NCBI GenBank assembly: GCA_963724695.1
Contig: CAVRVW010000007.1
Coordinates: 124,001-188,000, forward strand
From: CAVQFD01 sp963724695
GTDB taxonomy: Bacteria; Acidobacteriota; Vicinamibacteria; Vicinamibacterales; CAVVIG01
Direction of reading: 5' to 3'
DNA length: 64,000 nt
Part shown: one piece after another, positions 36,991 through 48,192 of the stretch
Layout of the letters: every line of letters begins with the position of its first letter
Numbering within the stretch: position 1 is the stretch's first letter
Made by a program: the position numbers and the translations under genes
Notes under the pieces: model-generated
Database searches by the model: none
What the model was told of the DNA's origin: nothing
Seen by the model: the letters and a program-made list of their open reading frames with translations, nothing else

Positions 36991-37743
36991 TCAGAACTTG
37001 ACGCGCACGGCCATTGCGCCGTCCGATACGGTCAACAGCCGCTCGAAGGCGTAGCGCGACGCTTCGCGTTCGGCAAACTCGAAGAACGCCTTCGTTTCGC
37101 CCTTGTCCGGATCGTGCGTCCAGTCGTCGAAATAGACGATGGCACCGTTCACGAGGCGGCCGGAGAGAAAGTTGAAGACGTCGGTGGTCGAGGTGTACAG
37201 GTCGCAGTCGACGCGCACAAACGCCACCTTGGTGATCCGGTCTTGCACCGTGGGGATCGTCTCGCTGAACCAGCCTTCGACCAGCTCGATGTCGTCGACG
37301 TGTCCCAGACCTGCGGTGAGGTACTGGAGGACCTGTGCCTTGGATGTGTTCGCAAACGCGCCCTCGTGCCAGAAGCCGGGGAACTCGCTGAAGGCGTCGA
37401 CCTTTGGCAGACCTTTGAAGCTATCGAAGCCGTAGAACCGGCCGATCATCTTCGTGGGGCGCAGGACCTCGACCATCCTCCGCAGGCTCCCTCCCGAGTA
37501 CACGCCGAACTCCAGGAAATCGCCCGCGACACCGTCGCGGCGCAGGAGTTCGGCCATCCGGGGCCACACGACATCGGTCTCCAGCCGCCAGATCGGCGAT
37601 TGAATCGCGTGCATCAGCTCAGTCGTCCGGAACTCCTCGGGGATGAAGAGCTCCAACAACGGCTTCTCGGGAGCTTGCTTGAAGGCCGCTTGACTCTTGG
37701 CCACGTACTCCGGATCCATCAGGTAATGCGGTCTCGTCGGCAT
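36991..37743 (-). CDS. TylF/MycF-like O-methyltransferase
   Basis: A 250-residue SAM methyltransferase. GDFLEFGVYSGGSLRRMVEV is motif I (FLEFGVY.G.S), then RFYGFDSFKGLPKV, ELVEGWFSETIP, AFVRVDCDLYTSTTDVFNFL and AIVYFDDWTHDPDKGE, where DCDLY and DDW hold the metal ligands of this family. The family methylates sugars in macrolide and surface glycan pathways. The substrate here is unknown, and the gene stands alone between cca and the M16 peptidase. Frame clean. Confidence 0.87.
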   Translation of the reverse strand: MPTRPHYLMDPEYVAKSQAAFKQAPEKPLLELFIPEEFRTTELMHAIQSPIWRLETDVVWPRMAELLRRDGVAGDFLEFGVYSGGSLRRMVEVLRPTKMIGRFYGFDSFKGLPKVDAFSEFPGFWHEGAFANTSKAQVLQYLTAGLGHVDDIELVEGWFSETIPTVQDRITKVAFVRVDCDLYTSTTDVFNFLSGRLVNGAIVYFDDWTHDPDKGETKAFFEFAEREASRYAFERLLTVSDGAMAVRVKF

Positions 37744-37784
37744 GCGTCTCCTGCGTTGTGGACTTCGGTGAGCGTTCGGAGGCG

Positions 37785-40644
37785 CTACTTGCCCTGAACA
37801 ACGGCCCCGTCAGCGCCGCGGACCTCCATGGCCCCGAGCTTGAGCTTCTGCAGCTCTGGCCCGATCTTCGCGCGGTCGCCAACGGCGACCGTGATGAGCG
37901 CCTCGGGCACGAGGTGCTTCTCGGCCGCGGCCTTCGCCTGTTCCGCCGTGACCGCCGAAAGGCGCGCCGGCGACTTGGCAAAGTAGTCCAGGCCGAGATC
38001 GTAGAGATAGATGTTCGCCGTGGTTCCGGTGACGCGGCTGCTCGTTTCGAACTCCGCGGGCAGCGATCGCACGATCGAGTCCTTCGCGAGCGTCATCTCC
38101 TCCGGCGTGATCGGCGTCTCGCGGATTCGGCGAATCTCCTTGAGGATCTCGGTCACAGCCGGGGCGGTGACGTCGGTGCGCACGCCCGAGGCCACGACAA
38201 ACGGCCCCGCGCTCCGGCGAAACACGAACTGCGAGCTCGCGCCGTAGGTGTAGCCGTGCTGCTCGCGCAGGTTCAGGTTGATCCGGCTCGAGAAGAGACC
38301 GCCGAGCGTCTCGTTCATCACCCGGATCGCTTCGTAGTCCGGCGTCGCACGAGGCACACCCACCGACGTCACCCGCACCTGTGTCTGCGGAGCGCCCGGC
38401 TTGTCGACGATGACCAGCCGCGCCGGCGTCGTGGACGGCGTCGAAGTGCCCGGCGTCGCGGCGACCGGCGCGCCCTTCTCCCAGTCGCCAAAGGCCTTCT
38501 CGACCATCGGACGAAGGTCCGCGACGGTGATCTGGCCGGAGACGATGAGGGCGGCGTTGTTCGGCACGAAGTTCTGCTTCCAGAAGGCCTGCATGTCGTC
38601 GCGCGACATCGCCTTGTTCGACGCTTCGGTCCCAAGCTCGGTGTAGCCGTAGGGGTGCGCCGGCCCGTAGAGCGCGGCGGCCATCGCCGCGGCGGCCACG
38701 GCGCTCGGATTCTCGCGTTGCTGCACCAGGCTCGCGAGCCGGCTGGCGCGCTGCCGCTCGATCTCCTCGGCCGGGAAGCTCGGACGCCTGGCCACGTCCG
38801 CCACGAGGTCGAGCAGCGCCGGGAAGTTCCTGCGGAGCGAACCGGCCGATATCTGCGAGGCGTCCATCGTTGACGAGGTGCTGACCGACGCGCCGAGCTG
38901 CGCCACTTGATCGGCAATCTGGAGGGCGGACCGCGACGCCGTCCCTTCGTCCAGCATGGCGGCCGTGAAGTTGGCCAGCCCCGGCTTGTCGGCGGGATTC
39001 GCTCCGCTGCCGGTCCTCAGCACGAAGGCTGCGGAGACGATCGGGAGCCCGTGCCGCTCGTTGACGAGCACGGTGAGGCCGTTGGGCAGCTCGAACGACG
39101 TCGGGAGAGGGCAGCTGCAGCGCCCGCGCCTCGCCGGCCTTCGGCATGTCCTTCCGCCACGGTTCGTCGGCGATTCACCGACTCGGCGCCCGTCGCCCGG
39201 TGCGGCCTGTGCGACTTTCGGCGTCTCCACCGGCGCACCGAGATCCGGAGTGCCTGGCACGCCGTGGACGACGACGCGCGCATTGGCGGCGAGTTGCTGG
39301 CCGACAAACGCCTTGACCGAGGCCGGCGTCACGTCGCGGTAGCGCTTGATGTCCTGCGGCAGATAGCCGGGATCGCCGAGGTAGTGGTTGTACGAGTTCA
39401 GCCGGTCGGCGACGCCACCAAAGCCGCCCAGCGTCTCGAGCCCCTGCACGATGCGTGTCTCGATGACGTTGCGGGCGCGATCGACTTCCGTCTGATCGGG
39501 TCCGTTCGTCGCGAAGACGCGCCAGCTCCTCGTCGATCGCCTTCTCGAGCTCCTCGGCCGTGTGACCTGGCCGCGCGGTCGCGGTGATCTGGAAGACCGA
39601 CCCGAGCATCAGGGAATACTGCGCCGCGCTGACGTCCTGCGCGATCTGCTTCTCGTAGACGAGCTTCTTGTAGAGACGGCTGGACCGTCCGCCGCCGAGG
39701 GCCGGTCGACGCGATGTCGGCGTCGGCGTCGCCGGGCTTGAAGAACGGACGAGCGTGAGCCACGCCATGTACACGCGCGGCAGCTCCACGCGGTCCTGCA
39801 CCACGGCGCGGCGTTCGGCCGTGATGGGCGGCGTCTGCGACGGCCGGCTTCGGCACCGGCTGGCCCTGCTTGAGCGTGCCGAAGTACTTCTCGACCAGCG
39901 GCCTTGGTCGCCGCCTTGTCGATGTCGCCGACGATCGCGAGGCTGGCGTTGTTGGGCGCGTAGTACAGCTTGAAGAAGTTCTTCACGTCCTCGAGCTTCG
40001 CCGCCTGAATGTCCGCGTGCGATCCGATGACGCTCGCGTAGTACGGATGCGCCTTGGGAAACAGCTGGTGGAACAGCGCTTCTTCGACGATGCCGTACGG
40101 CTGGTTCTCGACGCTCTGCCGGCGCTCGTTGCGCACGACGTCCTGCTGGTTCGAGAGGTTCGCCTGGTCGACCGTGTCGAGCAGGTAGCCCATGCGGTCG
40201 GACTCGAGCCACAGCGCCGAGCTCGAGCTGGTTCGCCGGCAGCGTCTCGAAGTAGTTCGTGCGGTCGAAGTCCGTCGTGCCGTTGAGGTCGCTCGCGCCG
40301 GCCGCCTTCGAGCGAGTCGGAAGTGCGTGTCGCCGGGCACGTGCTTCGAGCCCTGGAACATCATGTGCTCGAAGAGGTGCGCGAACCCGGTGCGGCCCGG
40401 CGTCTTCGTTGGCCGGCCCGACGTGATACCAGAGGTTCACGGCCACGAGCGGCAGCCGGTGATCCTCCGACAGGATGACGTCGAGGCCGTTCGGCAGCGT
40501 GTATTTCTCGAAGGCGATCGTCGGCACATCGTTCGCCGCGGGCGCCTGGACGACCGTCGTGCTGCCGCAGGCGCTCGCGAACAACGCTGAGACGGCGAGG
40601 AGGGCCAAACCCGGCTGAACAAGGCGCAGTGAGCTGTGCGTCAT
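37785..40644 (-). CDS. Two-domain M16 (insulinase-type) peptidase lipoprotein
   Basis: Joined frames give about 953 residues. A lipobox (SALFASAC) is near residue 26. Domain 1 has IAFEKYTLPNGLDVILSEDH and the zinc motif GFAHLFEHMMFQGS (HxxEH). The C-terminal M16 half follows (EVLRKLYYAPNNASLAIVGD-type, read across breaks). A linker with MPKAGEARALQLPSPTSFEL opens domain 2, which keeps the fold (PNGLTVLVNERHGLP, FTAAMLDEGTASRSALQIAD, FVPNNAALIVSGQI) but has no HxxEH, so it is the inactive half. Breaks are dense at 39100-40400 and absent below 39100. Acts in the periplasm or on the outer membrane. Confidence 0.83.
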
Positions 40645-40680
40645 GGAAGACTCCTGAATCGACCTCAGACTTTACTATTC

Positions 40681-40780
40681 TTTACTTTGCGGCGGGGCCC
40701 CACCCCCGCCGCGAACTGACGCCGATCCCTCGCCTCGGATTCACTGTCCTCGGCTCCGGATGGCCGCAGGCGCAGGCTTC
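40681..40780 (-). repeat. Dispersed ~100-bp repeat, copy B
   Basis: Opposite orientation to copies A and C. On the minus strand: GCCTGCGCCTGCGGCC, GGAGCCGAGGACAGTG, ATCCGAGGCGAGGGATC, GGCGTCAGTTCGCGGCGGG and GGGGCCCCGCCGC. It lies 36 bp upstream of the M16 start. Partial copies of its end block follow at 40781 and 40868. Confidence 0.85.
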
Positions 40781-41171
40781 TTTACTTTGCGGCGGGGCCC
40801 TCCAGCCTCCGCTCGTCTGTTCTCGTCCGAGCTTCGGCGGACGCGCCGTAGCCTTGGCGAAGGCGGGCACCCCCGCCGCGAACTGACACCGACAGGCGCT
40901 CCTGACCTGCCCGACCTGCTGAGGCGCGTCGGAGCGCAGCCCGGGTTCGTCGTCCCTGTCGACGGCGCGGGGAACCTCCGCTCGCGAGGTGTCGGAGACA
41001 TGCGGCAGATCCGCTGAGCCATCTCGGACCTGCCGCGGATTTCGGCGCTCCGCGTCGGTTCCCCGGCTGACGCGCGCGACGCGCCGCTCCAAGGGCCGCC
41101 GCCCCCCGGCCGCGCTCCGGCACACCGCGCGCTCCAGGCATGTCGCGCGAGCGGCGCTGTCTCTCCAAACT
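40781..41171. other. Non-coding gap with partial repeat copies
   Basis: Holds fragments of the 100-bp repeat (TTTACTTTGCGGCGGGGCCC at 40781 and CCCGCCGCGAACTGACACCG near 40870) and a CCTGACCTGCCCGACCTGC micro-repeat near 40903. The rest is very GC-rich. Open frames exist on both strands but their peptides are Arg/Pro/Ser-rich with no recognisable family; I see no gene. Confidence 0.5.
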
Positions 41172-41222
41172 CCTCAATCACCCGATGATCCGATTACCCA
41201 ATCACCCAATTACCCAATTTCC
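41172..41222 (-). repeat. Octamer array, third locus
   Basis: On the minus strand: AAATTGGGTAATTGGGTGAT, then TGGGTAATCGGATCATCGGG and TGATTG. It has the same 8-bp GGG phasing as the array at 23809, here as a single arm. It lies 18 bp upstream of the small gene at 41241. Confidence 0.85.
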
Positions 41223-41240
41223 AGATGATAGGATCATTGA

Positions 41241-41471
41241 ATGTCTCGCTATACCTTGGTTTACGGCGTCCGCCTCGTGCCCGAAGGCTCGATGAAGGCA
41301 CTGGACGATGCGAAGATTTCGCTGGCTGACGGCACCGCGGCGCACGTGACGCTGCACACCATCGACGGCACGATTCCGCAGCTCCGCCGCGCGCTCGATC
41401 GAAGCCTCGATGCGTTCTTCGATCTGCTCCCCGGAGCGGAAGACGACGATCTCCAGAAGTTCGGGGACTGA
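41241..41471 (+). CDS. Small hypothetical protein
   Basis: 76 residues, frame clean. It reads MSRYTLVYGVRLVPEGSMKA, then DAKISLADGTAAHVTLHTID and LRRALDRSLDAFFDLLPGAE, ending in an acidic tail. A short beta strand is followed by a helix pair. No Cys and no signal peptide. I recognise no family. ATG start 18 bp after an octamer array; it is 43 bp upstream of the Nramp-type transporter and probably cotranscribed with it. Confidence 0.6.
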   Translation: MSRYTLVYGVRLVPEGSMKALDDAKISLADGTAAHVTLHTIDGTIPQLRRALDRSLDAFFDLLPGAEDDDLQKFGD

Positions 41472-41514
41472 GTTGCAGTCCTCCGCTGCAAACGCGCAGC
41501 GGCCGATCGAGGCC

Positions 41515-42984
41515 ATGTCGGGCCTCGAACCATGGCAGCACGCCGAGCTTCCCGAACCGCCGCGGCCGACTGGCCTCGGCTGGTTGAAGGCTGTCGGCCC
41601 TGGCGTCATCGTGCTCGGCGTCTCGATCGGCAGCGGCGAGTTCCTCCTGGGGCCCGCCGCGTTCGTGCGGCACGGCCTCTCGCTGCTCTGGGTGGTCGGG
41701 CATCGCCGTCTTCCTCCAGACGGTCTTCAACACGGAGGTGATGCGCTACACGCTGGCGACCGGCGAGCCGGTGTTCACGGGCTTCATGCGGACGCGCCCC
41801 TCGTCCACGCTCTGGGCGTGGGTGTACGCCGTGCTCTACTTCCTGCAGGTCGGGTGGCCGGCCTCGGCCGGCGTGGCGGCCGGCGGCCATCTTCTTCCTC
41901 GTCGCGCGGCGACTGCCCGGGCCATGCCGACGCGGCGACCATCTACTCCATCGGCGTCGGGCGCGTTTCTCGCTGTGCGTCGCCATCCTCATCGTCGGGC
42001 GGCGCATCGAGCGGACGCTCGAGGTGCTGAACTGGGTGCTCGATCACGACCATCCTCGGCGGCTTCCTGGTGCTGGCGCTGTTGTTCGTGCCCGGCGGCA
42101 ACGTGGGCCGGCGGCGCCGTGCGGCTTCGGCGGCTTCGACCTGCGTGCAGCGGCGGCTTCGACTTCGCTGCCGCCAGGCGACCGACTTCTTCCTGCTGGC
42201 CGCGCTCGTGGCCTACTCCGGCGCGGGCGGCGTGACGAACATCGTGCTGTCGAACTGGGCCCGCGACCGCGGCTACGGGATGGGCGAGCGGGCGGGCTAC
42301 ATCCCGGCCGCCGTCGGCGGCACCAAGGTCAACGCTGGCGCCACACCGGGTTCATCTTCGCCGACCGCCCGACGTGGCCATGCGACCGGTGGCGCGGCTG
42401 GTGGCGCATCGTGTCGCGCCGACCAGTGGGGCGTGTTCTTCGCTGGGCGCGATCTCGGGATGCTGCTGCCGGCGCTGCTCTACGTGACGTTCCTGCCTCG
42501 GCGGCACCGACATCCAGGGCCTGGGCATCAGCGCCGCGCTCGCCTCGCCATCGGCGACGCAGGCCGGCCGCTACTGTCGCGGCGGTCATCGCGTTCCTCG
42601 GCGCCTGGGTGCTGTTCAAGACGCAGCTCGACCTGATGGAAGGCATGGTCCGCGCCATCACCGACATCCTGTGGACCGGCAGCCGCCGCGTGCGCGCCTG
42701 GCGCGGCGGCGACGTGCGCGCGGTGTACTACACGGTGCTCGCCGTCGCTCGTCGCTGTGGGGCATCTTGGCGCTGCGGCTCGCGCAGCCGATCGTGCTGC
42801 TGCAGATCGGCGCCAACGTCGCGGGCGTGGTGCTGGTCATCGCCGCGCCTGCACCTGCTGTACGTCAACACGCGGCTCCTGCCGCCGCACGTGCGTCCGC
42901 CGATGTGGCGCCGCGATCGCGCTCGTCGCGATGTCGGTCTTCTACGCCGTCTTCGTCGGGCTCTCGTTCGGAAGCCTCTGGTAG
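41515..42984 (+). CDS. Nramp-family divalent metal transporter
   Basis: About 490 residues after repair of around ten indels. The start MSGLEPWQHAELPEPPRPTG leads into WLKAVGPGVIVLGVSIGSGE, the first-helix region where Nramp proteins carry their metal site (here GSGE in place of DPGN). Then VFLQTVFNTEVMRYTLATGE, FTGFMRTRP, ATDFFLLAALVAYSGAGGVT, NIVLSNWARDRGYGMG, and a last helix FVGLSFGSLW. The missing DPGN suggests the NrmT or broader Nramp-related group, so the metal is uncertain. Inner membrane. Confidence 0.72.
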
Positions 42985-43005
42985 AAGGGGCGAGGCGTCG
43001 GCGGC

Positions 43006-43928
43006 TCAGGACGCGCTGCGCCACTCTTCGAGCAGCCGCGCGGCGTTGCCGCCGACCGAGCGCAGCGTGGGCGTCCAGCCGAGCGCGCGGGCGCGCGGAC
43101 TGCGCACGACCTGATCGAGCGAGAGCGCGTCGGCAAAGGGGCCCATCTTGGCGCGCGCCTCTTCGATCGGCACGTGGCGCACGTCCGGCCGCACGGCCAC
43201 ATACGGCGCGATCGCGTCGACGATGTCGTTGACGCGCTCGTCGCCTTCGTCGTTGGCGTGATAGACGCCCGACGGCGTCCTCGCGCCGACCAGCCGCGCG
43301 TAGAGGTCGGCCAGATCGCGGTCGTAGACGAGCGGCCAGTGGTTGTTGCCGTCGCCGACGACGCGGACCAGCCCGTTGCTCGCCGACCTTGAACAGGTCG
43401 CCGACCATGCCGTTCGCCGCCGCCGTAGACGACGCCGGGCCGGACGACCATCGTGCGCAGGTCGCCGGTGCCCGCCGCGAGCACGAGCTCTTCGTGGTCG
43501 GGACGCCACGCGACGATCGGGATCGGGTTGACCGGCGCGTCTTCGGCCGCCGGCTCGGAGCGTGCGGCCGAGCACCCAGACGCCGGACGTGTAGATGATG
43601 AAGCGCGCACGCGGCGCGGTCGCCCCGGCGGTCCGGGGCCGCTTGGCGGCGGCAATCATCGTGTCGAGCGCGATCCGATCGATCGCCGGCCCGCGGCCCG
43701 ACGCGGCGTCGAACGCCGTGTGCATGTAGCCGTCCTGCGCGTCGGCCGCCGCGCGGTACGACTCGGGCTCGGCGAGGTTGCCGACGACGGGATGCCCGCC
43801 GCGCGCCGCCACGCGCGCGGCCTTCTCGTTGTCGCGGACGAGCGCGGTGACGTCGTGGCCGCCGCGCACGAGCGCGTCGAGCACGGCGCGCCGATGTAAC
43901 CGGTTGCGCCGGTCAGGAAGATTCGCAT
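43006..43928 (-). CDS. NAD-dependent epimerase/dehydratase-type oxidoreductase
   Basis: About 308 residues. It starts MRIFLTGATGYIGAPVLDAL (GxxGxxG). Then VTALVRDNEKAARVAARGG, ARFIIYTSGVWVLG (Ser/Thr site), VVRPGVVYGGG-type strand after the break, and a C-terminal VYHANDEGDERVNDIVDAIA with SLDQVVRSPRARALGW. The lack of a clear YxxxK suggests the atypical extended SDR group used for nucleotide sugars or flavonoid-like reduction. Frame breaks near 43395 and 43560. It lies nine bases upstream-adjacent to the M18 peptidase on the same strand. Confidence 0.75.
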
Positions 43929-43937
43929 GAGGAGCGC

Positions 43938-45429
43938 TCAGCTTACTACGGTCGACGCGCGGACGACGGCGACGTCACAGCGCGTGACGCGCGCCGCTCG
44001 GGGCGCGCCGAGAAACGCCTTGAAGCCGCGATAGAGCTCCCACAGATCGACTTTCGCCGACACGTCCATCGGCGAATGCATGCTCAGGATGCCGATGCCG
44101 ACGTCGATCGCGTCGATGTCGGCGTTGGCAAACCACTGCGCGATCGTGCCGCCGCCGTAGCCGGCCCGGTAGGCGTGCGTCTGCCAGTGCACGCCGGCGT
44201 CGGTGAAGATGCTGCCGCACGCGCGCGAAGTACTCGCCGTCGGCCTCGCGCCCGGCGCCGTACTCCTTGAACACCAGCCCCCAGCCGAGCCGGGCCGAGC
44301 CGTTCGGCAGGTACGGCTGCGGGAAGACCGGGTCGAGCGCCGTCGTGCAGTCCGACACGAGCACCTGCGAGGCGCGCAGCGCGTGGCGCAGCATCAGATC
44401 GTTGTACGCCGGCTCCTGCGCCGCGATGATCTCGGCCAGCAGCGTCCGGAACCACTCCGACTCGACGCCGGTCGTCCAGGAGTTCACTTCCTCGTTGTTC
44501 ACGCCGTAGGCGATCGCCGTCTTGCCGGGCGTCCGACCTCGACGATCGCGCGGAACGAGGCGAAGCCGTTCGACCGGTCGTCGTGGCCGTAGGCGCCGAC
44601 GAGCTGGTGATCGAGGCCGACGTCGACCGGCATCTGCGCCGGCACGATCTGCAGATCGGCCGACAGAAAATCGTCGCGGCGTCAGGCCGTACTTGTCCTT
44701 CAGCGCCTGCATCGCCGCGTCGCGCGGTCGAGCGCCAGCATCGGATCGAGCTCCTCGGTCTGGATGACGTCGCGGTTCGTGCGCTCGAGGAAGTCGCGGT
44801 CGACGTGCGGCGCCAGGTCGGCGATGAGCAGCACCGGATCGCCGGGCTCGTGGCCGATGTCGATCGGTCACGATCGTGCCGTCGGTCTTCGTCACGCGGC
44901 CGATGAGCGCCAGCGGCCGGTTCACCCACTGGTAGTTCTTCAGGCCGCCGTGCGTGATCGTGTCGAGCAGCGCGATGTCGAAGCTCTCGCGGAACGGCTT
45001 CGGCTTGAGCTCGAGGCGCACCGAATCGTTGTGCGTGTTGACGATGCGGGCGCCGCTGCGACAGCGGCTCGCGTGCCGATGACGAACGCCACGATCGTGC
45101 GATCGCGGTTGACGGCGTACCAGCGCGACCCCGGCTCGACGTCGGCCTTCGCCGGCGACGCCGGCCACGGCTTGAAGCCGGCGGCCTCGACCAGCTTCGT
45201 CGCTTCGCGCACGAACGTCATCGCGCTCTTCGCGCGGCCGATGAACTGCTTGAAGTCGTCGCCGAAGCGCATCACCTGGTCGCGCTCGGCCGCGGACAGC
45301 TTCGGCCAGACCGGCCCCGGCTGCGCGCTCCGGGCGCCGGCGCGCCGTGCCTGCGCCAGCGCGGCGGCGGCGACACGGCGACGCGACGCAGGCGATCAGC
45401 GAGCGCACGCACGGCAGCCGAGCATTCAT
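43938..45429 (-). CDS. M18-family aminopeptidase
   Basis: About 495 residues after frame repair, with a possible signal peptide at MNARLPCVRSLIACVA. Metal-site block VNTHNDSVRLELKPKPF (HxD), LLDTITHGGLKNYQWVNRPL, VGAYGHDDRSNGFASFRA, GVNNEEVNSWTTGVESEWF (the EE pair), and MHWQTHAYRAGYGGGTIAQW with the final His. The order fits M18 (aspartyl aminopeptidase-like) zinc peptidases. The ATG at 45429 faces the GTG of the ligase-acyltransferase gene 34 bp away. At least six frame breaks. Confidence 0.8.
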
Positions 45430-45463
45430 TGGCGCACCTGTGGCTTACCATCATAATTCAGCC

Positions 45464-47984
45464 GTGGCGCGCGACACGCTCATCGATTTCTTCGACGACC
45501 TCGCTCGCGCCACGCGGCGAGTTCCTCGTCCACGACGATGGGTTCCGGAGCCGCGGTTCACCTACGACGAGGTCGGCCGCGCCGCGCGCGGCTTCGCCGC
45601 GCGGCTCGCAGCGACGCGGGCCTCGCGCAAAGGCGACAAGGTCGTCTTCTTCTCGCGAGAACCGGCCGGAGTGGATCGTCGCGTTCTGGGGCTGCCTGCT
45701 CGGCGGCGTCGTCGTCGTCCCGATCGACTACCGCGCGTCGCCCGACTTTCTCGCGCGCGTCGCCCGCATCGTCACGGCGCAGGCTGGTCCTCGTCGGCCA
45801 GGACGTGCCGCCGCTCGGCGACACGGCCGGCGCGCCGGTCTGGCAGCTGCACGAGCTCGAGTGGCCCGACGGTGGCCGCCGCCGCCGGTGCGCCATCGAC
45901 GCGCGACGACGTCGCCGAGATCATCTTCACGTCGGGCGCCACCGCCGAGCCGAAGGGCGTCGTCATCACGCACCGCAACGTGCTGGCCAACATCGTGCCG
46001 GTCGAACGCGAGGTGCTGAAGTACCGGAAGTGGGGCACGCCGTTCTTCCCGCTGCGCTTCCTGAACCTGCTGCCGCTCAGCCACATGTTCGGCCAGGCGA
46101 TGGCGACCTTCATCCCGCCGATGCTGCCGGGCGTCGTCGTCTTCATGCGCGGCTACAACCCGGGCGAGATCGTCGCAGCAGATCAAGAAGCGGCGCATCT
46201 CGGTGCTGGTGTCGGTGCCGAAGATTCTCGACGTGCTGCGCGAGCACGTCGCTGCGGCGTCGCGCCGCGACGCGGCCGACGCCCGGGCCCGAAGCGAGCA
46301 CTGTCGCTGCGGCGCTGGTGGCGCTACCGGCGCGTCCACCGGCTCTTCGGCTTGAAGTTCTGGGCGTTCGTCGTCGGCGCCGCGCCGCTCGACGCCGAGC
46401 TCGAGGCGTTCTGGGGCGAGCTCGGGTTCGCGGTCATCCAGGGCTACGGCCTCACCGAAACCGCGCCGATCGTCACGCTCAACCATCCGTTCGGCACCAA
46501 GCGCGGCTCGGTCGGCAAGGCGATCGCCGGCGTCGAGGTGAAGATCGCGCCGGACGGCGAGATTCTCGTGCGCGGCGAGAACGTGACGACCGGCTACTTC
46601 AACGCCGCCGAGGAGACCGCGCGCGCGTTCGAGGACGGCTGGTTCCACACCGGCGACATCGGCGAGATCGGCGCCGACGGCCAGCTGTTCATCCGCGGCC
46701 GCAAGAAGGAAATGATCGTCACGCCGGAAGGGCTGAACGTCTTTCCCGAGGACGTCGAGCGCGTGCTGAACCGCGCTGCCCGGCGTGCGCGACTCGGCGG
46801 TCGTCGGCGCGCGGCGGCGCGAGGCGGCGAGGAGCGCGTGCACGCCGTGCTCGTGCTCGACCCGGGCGTCGATCGCCGACGCCGTCGTGCGCGCCGCCAA
46901 CGCGCCAGCTCGCCGATCACCAGCGGATCCGCCGCGCGCTCGTCTGGCCCGAGCCGAGCTGCCGCGCACCGAAGGCACGCGCAAGCTGAAGCGCGCGGCG
47001 ATCCGCGACTGGGTGAAGAGCGGCGGCGCGCCGCGCCCGGTGCAGGCCGGCGCCGACGCGCTGGCCGCGCTCGTCGCGCAGCTACGCCGGCCGCGCCGAC
47101 GTCTCGCCGGGCACGACGCTCGAGGAGCTCGGGCTGAGCTCGCTCGAGCGCGTCGAGCTGATGGTCGCGCTCGAGGACGCGTTTCAGACGCGCATCGACG
47201 AAGGCGCGTTCGCCGGCGCGCGCGACGTCTCGCAGCTTGCGGACGCTCGTCGAACGAGCCGGCCGCGAGCGACGCGCCGCCGGCCGAGCCGGTCGAGTTT
47301 CCCGTCGTGGAACCGGTCGTGGCCGGCGCGCGCCGTCCGGCGCGCGAGCCTGCCGACGTGGATTCTGCCGCTCGCGCGCGTCTTCGCGTGGATCACGCGT
47401 CGAGGGCCGCGAGCACCTCGCGCGGCATCGACGGCGCCGGTGATCTTCGCGGCCAACCACCAGAGCCACATGGACACGCCGGTGATCCTGGCGGCGCTGC
47501 CGCCGCGGCTGCGCTACCGCGTCGCGCCGGCGATGGCGAAGGAGTTCTTCAAGGCGCACTTCTTCCCCGACGCAGTACGGCCGCCGGGCGTGGTTCACCA
47601 ACAGCCTGAACTACTACCTGGCGGCGCTCTTCTTCAACGCGTTTCCGCTGCCGCAGCGCGAGGCCGGCGCGCGCCAGACGCTGCGCTACATCGGCGAGGT
47701 GCTCGAGGACGGCTTCTCGGTGCTGATCTTTCCCGGAGGGCCGGCGCACCGACGACGGGCGAGATCGACCGCTTTCCGGCCGGGCATCGGCATGATTGCG
47801 TCGCGGCTGGACGTGCCGGTCGTGCCGTCCGGATCGACGGCCTCGACAAGGTGCTGCACCACACGTGGAAGATGGCCCGGCCCGGCCGCGTGCGCGTCGC
47901 GTTTGGCGCGCCGCTCGACGCTCGACGGGCGAGGACTACGAAGCGCTCGCGCAGCAGGTCGAAGACGCGGTCCGGGCGCTGTAA
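45464..47984 (+). CDS. Acyl-CoA/ACP ligase - ACP - PlsC acyltransferase fusion
   Basis: About 840 residues in one reading after many frame repairs. AMP-forming ligase: EIIFTSGATAEPKGVVITHR (P-loop), VIQGYGLTETAPIVTLNHPF, TGDIGEIGADGQLFIRGRKK with the C-terminal Lys region. A carrier-protein segment follows: TTLEELGLSSLERVELMVAL (LGLSS, the phosphopantetheine Ser). Last is a PlsC domain: AANHQSHMDTPVILAALP (NHxxxxD), FPLPQREAGARQTLRYIG and a FPEG-type motif III. This matches Aas-like proteins that activate fatty acids and acylate lysophospholipid, with an added carrier domain. GTG start at 45464. Confidence 0.8.
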
Positions 47985-48012
47985 GCCAGGTCGGGCAGGT
48001 CGGGAGCGTCGC

Positions 48013-48111
48013 GAGCGCCTGCGGCTGCACTGAGCCGAGGCCATCGAGATCCGACGTGAGCTGTCGGCGTCAGTTCGCGCCGGAGGTGGGCGCCCCGACG
48101 CCAGTGAGGCA
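48013..48111 (+). repeat. Dispersed ~100-bp repeat, copy C
   Basis: Same strand as copy A, more diverged: GCGCCTGCGGCTGC, GAGCCGAGGCCATCGAGATC, GTCGGCGTCAGTTCGCG and GGTGGGCGCCCCGACGCCAGT. It sits in the 209-bp gap upstream of infA; the remainder of the gap holds only the infA leader. Confidence 0.75.
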
Positions 48112-48192
48112 TGATGACAGGCTGGACGTCCCGTGTGGCACAATGCTTGTTGACGTTGAACGGTAACAGTCACAGAAAGGACTGCTAGCCGA

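Noticed and set aside
37785..40644. Two separate M16 peptidase genes
   Set aside because: The KAGEARAL-type linker joins both halves in one reading, total length fits the two-domain form, and only the first half has HxxEH.
40781..41171. Small genes in the repeat-rich gap
   Set aside because: Frames are open on both strands but peptides are low-complexity and overlap repeat fragments; no start with a ribosome site stands out.
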